Assembly (NCBI GenBank): GCA_021784265.1
Contig: JAJXTA010000070.1
Span: 1-9,200, forward strand
Direction: 5' to 3'
Length of the DNA stretch: 9,200 bases
Source of the DNA: a bacterium
Lineage (GTDB): Bacteria; Verrucomicrobiota; Verrucomicrobiia; Limisphaerales; J093
A program made the translations under genes and the position numbers. The notes beneath the pieces were generated by a model. That model saw only the letters and a program-made list of their open reading frames with translations, was not told the DNA's origin and made no database searches. This document shows, in pieces, positions 5,596 through 9,200 of this stretch (its first letter is position 1; each line of letters begins with the position of its first letter).

Positions 5596-7422
5596 TCAGC
5601 GTGCCACCGTCGTCGTCCAAACCCAATCGCCCTGGAGCGGGTCAGTTAACACCCGGCCGCCGTGGTCCTGTTCGCTCCAGCCAGTGGAATAGAGCAGAAA
5701 CTGGCCCTCGGCGGTGCGGCGATAGCGCGGCGGTTGACCGCCAATGAGGTCCGGCGGGATGCCGCGGAGATAGCCGGGGACGAGGGCTTCAAGCGTGACC
5801 GGGTACTCGCCGTGGGCGAGGCGGTAGCGTTCGAGCGCGCAGGCGATGATTGCCTGATTGAGGGTAGTCTGATTACGGGCAGTGGTTTGGTAGGCCCGCA
5901 TCGCGTTGGGGATCGCGACGGCGGCGAGCAGGTTGTAGGGGGAGAGGTGCGAACGCCCGCCCGGAGGTGAAACCGCTTGTTCCGTGGCTTGCCACGCCGC
6001 CTCAACTTGGTGCGGCTCAATCAACGGTCGCGAGGCCTCCAGACTGTTGATCTGTTGCTCCATCAACCGGCCATAAACGAGGACGTTCTGATAGAGCCAC
6101 CCTCGGGGCAGCAGATCGACCAAGGAAATGCGCGGCAACCAACGGCCCCATCCGTGACGGGGCGGGTCCGAGGGGCCGAAGAGATCCGCCCAACGGGTGG
6201 TCTGGACGCTCTGCACGACGGCGGCCACCTCGGTGTTCAGGGCCGCCGTGACTTCCGGCACCAAGGCAATGGTGGGTAGCCGCCCTGCTAACGCCGCCAG
6301 CTCGGGCTCGCCCCAAGCGCCCAGTCTGAGACCATCCTGGATGACCGAAACGTAGAGGCCATTGACGGCCACATCGATCATGGCCGAGACCAAAGTCATG
6401 GGTCGTTCGGTCGTCGGTGGTGGCGCTGGGTGGCGCGGAGTCGGAGGCGAGGTGACGATCTCACCCGCGGGATACAACCAGGCGGCCGGTGGTTCGAGCA
6501 AGCGGCGCAGGGCCTGGAGCCGGTCAAGCTCGCCCAGCGCCCGGCTGGGCTGACCCGCTAGCAGGAAGCATTCCGCCCGCTGAGCCAGGGTCTGGACCAA
6601 CGAACGAATGGCCACGAAGTTCGGGACCGTCGCCTCGATGGGCCGCTGGTAGTCGCTGTCCGTCCTGGCGTACGGTCGTTGGAGAGCGCGACCGATGGTG
6701 GCAAAGCCCGGTTCAAGGGCTTCGGTCGTCGCCAGGTAGTCCTGCGCCGCGAAGGCCGGACCCAGGCTCACGACGAAGGTGTTACTGGACGCGGCCCGGA
6801 CCTGGAAGCCCGGCAGCACTGTTGCCAATTCCGCGGACGTCCAGGGGCGCGTGGAGTGGATCGCCAGGTGGATCGGGTGGAGTTGGTCTAACGGGCGAGC
6901 CACTAGGGCGATCTGCCTCGCGCCGAGGGCCCACGGGCCCACGCTGCCCTCAATCGCTGCTCGCAACCGCACGCGGTCGGCCGGCTCGTCCAACCCCAGA
7001 GGCGCGGCTTCCCTGTCGGGCAGGGAGGTCGCGTCCCGGCGGACGAGCCGTATCTGGGCCACCACGACCTGACGTGGCAAGTGGCGCTGAACGGCGTCGT
7101 CGTTTTGGTGAAACAGCTCCGACAAGGCATTTGTCGCGCCATTCTTGACCAGCCACCGCATCTGCGGCGCCTTGAAGATGTTCTGATCATCCGGGACCGC
7201 GGGGGGAATATACCTGGACCAAGCCAGCACCTTGCCTTGCGCTTCCAGTTCCCGTTCGTACCGCAGCCAGGCCCGCTTGCCGCGCCAGTCTTCCTCGGCG
7301 TAAAACAACGCGACGGTCAGGACGAAGGCCACGAGGCCTACCAGCCAGGGGTGGGGGCGGGTGCCGCGCCGGCGGCGCCGTGGCGGATTGTCAGAGGGGT
7401 TAACGGCTTTTGCCACGTTCAT
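5596..7422 (-). CDS. Single-pass membrane protein with pseudopilin-like C-terminal module
   Basis: The function is unknown. The 608-residue product has a basic N-terminus (PPRRRRRGTRPHP), one transmembrane helix at about 26-42 (LVGLVAFVLTVALFY) and a large domain probably outside the cytoplasm. Just after the helix comes EDWRGKRAWLRYERELEAQG, then IPPAVPDDQN, a juxtamembrane pattern I associate with large uncharacterised proteins of Verrucomicrobiota and Planctomycetota. The last 80 residues (from about 529) read ALERYRLAHGEYPVTLEALV, then YLRGIPPD, GGQPPRYRR, FLLYSTGW and DWVW, the same layout as the globular tail of type II secretion pseudopilins such as GspG. No prepilin peptidase site is seen. 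The ATG overlaps the kinase stop as ATGA and lacks its own ribosome binding site, so translation is probably coupled. It may act as the external sensor or partner of the kinase; that is inference from position. Confidence 0.85.
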   Translation of the reverse strand: MNVAKAVNPSDNPPRRRRRGTRPHPWLVGLVAFVLTVALFYAEEDWRGKRAWLRYERELEAQGKVLAWSRYIPPAVPDDQNIFKAPQMRWLVKNGATNALSELFHQNDDAVQRHLPRQVVVAQIRLVRRDATSLPDREAAPLGLDEPADRVRLRAAIEGSVGPWALGARQIALVARPLDQLHPIHLAIHSTRPWTSAELATVLPGFQVRAASSNTFVVSLGPAFAAQDYLATTEALEPGFATIGRALQRPYARTDSDYQRPIEATVPNFVAIRSLVQTLAQRAECFLLAGQPSRALGELDRLQALRRLLEPPAAWLYPAGEIVTSPPTPRHPAPPPTTERPMTLVSAMIDVAVNGLYVSVIQDGLRLGAWGEPELAALAGRLPTIALVPEVTAALNTEVAAVVQSVQTTRWADLFGPSDPPRHGWGRWLPRISLVDLLPRGWLYQNVLVYGRLMEQQINSLEASRPLIEPHQVEAAWQATEQAVSPPGGRSHLSPYNLLAAVAIPNAMRAYQTTARNQTTLNQAIIACALERYRLAHGEYPVTLEALVPGYLRGIPPDLIGGQPPRYRRTAEGQFLLYSTGWSEQDHGGRVLTDPLQGDWVWTTTVAR

Positions 7423-8828
7423 GGAATGGTCGGAGATGGTCCGGGCGCGAGGAGGTTCACTGTGGGATCGGACTGGAGGCGAGGAGGGTGGCGCCGGGCC
7501 CGGAGGCCGAGCCACCCCGCGAGCGCCAACCCGAGCATGAGGCCCGCCAACACCGCCGCCACTGCGGTGACGACTAGTTGATGGCGGCGGATGAGCTTTT
7601 GGAGTCGGTACAGCGTCCGGGGCGGACGGGCCAAGACGGGTTGACGGTCCAGATGCCGTTCGAGGTCCAAGGCCAGGTCTCGGACGGTGTCGTAGCGGCG
7701 GGAGCGGCTCTTCTCCAGGCACTTCAGGAGAATCCAGTCCACATCGCCGCGCAAGGCGCGGAGCAGACGCGGGGGGGTGGCCTGGCGCTGGTGCGCGATG
7801 GCGGTGATCTCCTCCGGGGCCAGGAGCCGCAGGCGAGCGGATGGCCGGGGCGGATCTTGCTCCCGCACGACACGCCGCATCTCGTCCAGGCCCGCCTGAA
7901 GCAGTTGCCGCGCCGCAAACGGGGTCGTGCCAGTGAGTAACTCGTAAAGCAGCACGCCCAGGCTGTAAACGTCGCTGCGGCAGTCGATGTCCAGACTGCC
8001 CAGGTCGGCTTGCTCCGGGCTCATGTACGCGGGGGTGCCCAGAAACTGTTCGAGGGCGGTGAAAAGCGTCTGATCGGTGAGCCGGCCCTGGGTGGCTTTC
8101 GCGATGCCGAAATCGATGACCTTCGGCACGGCCACACCGTCCACGAGGCTGACCAAGACATTCGACGGTTTCAGATCGCGGTGGATGATGCCCTTCTGGT
8201 GGGCGTGGTGGACGGCCCGGCAGACTTGCACGCAAAGCTCCAGCCGGGCGTCGGTCGAGAGCTGGTTCTGGTCGCAGTAGTCGGTGAGCTTCGGGCCGCG
8301 CACCAACTCCATCACGAAGTAGGGCCGCCCGCTCGGGGTGGCGCCGGCATCCAGGACTTTGGCGATGTTCGGATGGTCCATGAGCGCCAGCGCTTGTCGT
8401 TCGGCGGCGAAGCGAGCGATGACCTGCTTGGTGTCCATCCCGGCTTTGATGAGTTTCAGGGCGACCCGCCGGTGAATCGGTGCCTCCTGTTCGGCCAGGA
8501 ACACGACCCCGCAGCCACCTTCGCCAAGGACCTGCAGGAGCTTATAGCGGCCAATACGATCACCCTCCTTTTCGCTCGGGGTCACTGTCGAGGAGACAAA
8601 GGCACACCGCTCGGGCGTCGGCGCTGACCCGGGGGACGGTTCCGGGTCGGGCACCAGGGCCTGCAAGAAGCGGCCGGCGGTCTCGTCGGCGCGCAGCAGG
8701 TCCTCGACCCGCTGCCGCAGGGCGCGGTCGCCAGCGCAGGAAGCGTCCAGGTAGGAGGCGCGCTGGTCAGGGCGCATGCGCCGGCAGGTGGTGAACAGCG
8801 CCAGCTCGCGATCCGGTGCGGCACTCAT
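7419..8828 (-). CDS. PknB-type transmembrane Ser/Thr protein kinase
   Basis: This is a Hanks-type kinase of 469 residues from the ATG at 8828. It begins with the short N-terminal region common to such kinases in these phyla (ELALFTTCRRM, YLDASCAGDRALRQRVEDLL). The catalytic domain has all key motifs: glycine loop GEGGCGVV (102-109), Lys125 in VALK, HRDLKPSN with Asp218, DFG with Asp239, and the activation-segment end GTPAYMSPEQ. It should be active and cytoplasmic. One transmembrane helix lies at about 418-442, followed by only 27 residues; relatives often carry a long WD40 or TPR domain there. The next gene overlaps by ATGA and encodes a membrane protein that may replace it. Two starts compete. 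ATG 8828 fits the family N-terminus and a promoter whose -10 lies at 8844-8839. ATG 8840 has a GAAGG site 5 bases upstream and would add four residues. Confidence 0.93.
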   Translation of the reverse strand: MSAAPDRELALFTTCRRMRPDQRASYLDASCAGDRALRQRVEDLLRADETAGRFLQALVPDPEPSPGSAPTPERCAFVSSTVTPSEKEGDRIGRYKLLQVLGEGGCGVVFLAEQEAPIHRRVALKLIKAGMDTKQVIARFAAERQALALMDHPNIAKVLDAGATPSGRPYFVMELVRGPKLTDYCDQNQLSTDARLELCVQVCRAVHHAHQKGIIHRDLKPSNVLVSLVDGVAVPKVIDFGIAKATQGRLTDQTLFTALEQFLGTPAYMSPEQADLGSLDIDCRSDVYSLGVLLYELLTGTTPFAARQLLQAGLDEMRRVVREQDPPRPSARLRLLAPEEITAIAHQRQATPPRLLRALRGDVDWILLKCLEKSRSRRYDTVRDLALDLERHLDRQPVLARPPRTLYRLQKLIRRHQLVVTAVAAVLAGLMLGLALAGWLGLRARRHPPRLQSDPTVNLLAPGPSPTIP

Positions 8829-8838
8829 GAGTGCGGGC

Positions 8839-8844
8839 ATTCTA
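8839..8844 (-). promoter_or_regulatory. Candidate -10 element of the kinase operon
   Basis: On the minus strand TAGAAT (8844-8839) matches five of six consensus bases and is followed by GCCCGC, exactly as at the glgA promoter. Transcription would start near 8832, only four bases before ATG 8828. No good -35 is found at 16-18 bases; the upstream sequence there is a T-run with CACC. A start that needs an activator or an alternative sigma factor is possible. If this is the -10, the ATG at 8840 cannot be the start. Confidence 0.4.
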
Positions 8845-8854
8845 TCCTTCAATG

Positions 8855-8889
8855 CGAAAAAATGGTGACGAAATGGGGGAGATTTTTCG
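8855..8889. repeat. AT-rich inverted repeat upstream of the kinase gene
   Basis: CGAAAAAAT (8855-8863) and ATTTTTCG (8882-8889) form an imperfect dyad with about 18 bases between the arms. It stands out in otherwise very GC-rich DNA. It lies over and just upstream of the -35 region of the presumed kinase promoter, where a regulator or an UP-like element would act. It could also be only the AT-rich part of a promoter. Confidence 0.35.
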
Positions 8890-9038
8890 ACCGAATCGAC
8901 ACGACGCACCGGTCGGGGCGCCTTCACGCCTCGAAGGTTCCCGGTGCGCGCCGAGCGCTGGGCGTTCGCCTTCCCGGCGGGCGCGCGGACGTGCCGTCGT
9001 CACCGGAGCCAAGCCGCTCGTCCACCCGACCCCGGAAG

Positions 9039-9052
9039 CCGCCCCGGGGCGG
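9039..9052. repeat. GC palindrome after the acyltransferase stop codon
   Basis: CCGCCCCGGGGCGG is a perfect 14-base palindrome lying five bases beyond the stop of the minus-strand gene at the right edge. Its position suits a transcript-end structure. There is no T-run after it and no spare loop, so it is not a standard intrinsic terminator. The rest of the 200-base gap up to the kinase gene holds no other feature I can support besides the AT-rich dyad. Confidence 0.3.
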
Positions 9053-9057
9053 GTTGG

Positions 9058-9200
9058 TTAGATCTGGAAGTCGATGCGGGCGGCGCGCTCGGCTTTGGCC
9101 AGGACCTTGACCTTGACCTCGTCGGCCACCACCAGCGAGTCCGGAGGGACGCTGGTGGTGAGGAACACATTGGCGCCGATGGTGCTGCCGGCCCCCACGA
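9058..9200 (-). CDS. Hexapeptide-repeat acyltransferase, probably serine acetyltransferase (3' end only)
   Basis: Only the last 46 complete codons and the TAA stop (9060-9058) are inside the window. The protein end reads VGAGSTIGANVFLTTSVPPD, then SLVVADEVKVKVLAKAERAA and RIDFQI. The first part is the final coil of a left-handed beta helix followed by the VPP turn, characteristic of the CysE/EpsC serine O-acetyltransferases, which make O-acetylserine for cysteine synthesis. The phrase IG-x-NVFLT-x-SVPP is closer to the longer EpsC type than to enteric CysE. Other hexapeptide acyltransferases cannot be excluded from so short a piece. It points the same way as the kinase operon, but a gap of about 230 bases separates them. 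Confidence 0.65.
   Translation of the reverse strand, partial: VGAGSTIGANVFLTTSVPPDSLVVADEVKVKVLAKAERAARIDFQI

Noticed and set aside
7423..8235. Upstream extension of the membrane-protein frame, giving 879 codons
   Set aside because: This part overlaps the kinase gene in another frame and reads as Pro/Arg/Ser-rich low-complexity sequence. The real protein starts at the ATG at 7422.
8895..8927. Kinase start at the far upstream in-frame codon near 8927
   Set aside because: The extra 29-33 residues are Arg/Pro/His-rich and unlike the family N-terminus, and they would span the presumed promoter and AT-rich dyad.

Overview
The window looks like chromosomal DNA from a GC-rich member of the Verrucomicrobiota, with Planctomycetota as the main alternative. 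This rests on gene content: a secreted PQQ-like beta-propeller protein, a PknB-type transmembrane kinase, a TIGR02999-type ECF sigma factor, and a large membrane protein whose C-terminal module resembles pseudopilins. Roughly two thirds of the bases are G or C. There is no sign of phage, insertion sequence, CRISPR array, tRNA or rRNA.

Layout. On the plus strand, a small two-helix membrane protein of unknown function runs in from the left edge (2-550). A gene-poor stretch of about 600 bases follows and contains a nested inverted repeat at 575-639. A good sigma70-type promoter (1101-1129) then leads into a predicted 33-codon leader ORF (1170-1271), glycogen synthase glgA (1268-2716) and a membrane-anchored TPR protein (2713-3510). 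Each of these three ORFs overlaps the next by the four bases ATGA, so they probably form one translationally coupled unit. A secreted beta-propeller protein (3627-4931) follows, possibly from its own promoter and with almost no leader.

On the minus strand, facing the propeller gene, lies a compact signalling operon. It is transcribed from right to left: Ser/Thr kinase (8828-7419), single-pass membrane protein (7422-5596, ATGA overlap with the kinase) and ECF sigma factor (5556-4981). The kinase stops 27 residues after its transmembrane helix. The large exported domain that often follows that helix seems instead to be supplied by the next gene. The sigma factor appears to start at a rare ATT codon and has an unusual recognition helix. 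At the right edge is the 3' end of a hexapeptide-repeat acyltransferase, probably serine acetyltransferase of the EpsC type.

The points most worth a second look are the leader ORF in front of glgA, the ATT start and altered helix of the sigma factor, the order and split architecture of the kinase operon, and a 12-base promoter-like word shared by glgA and the kinase gene. All functional assignments come from reading motifs by eye; no search was run.
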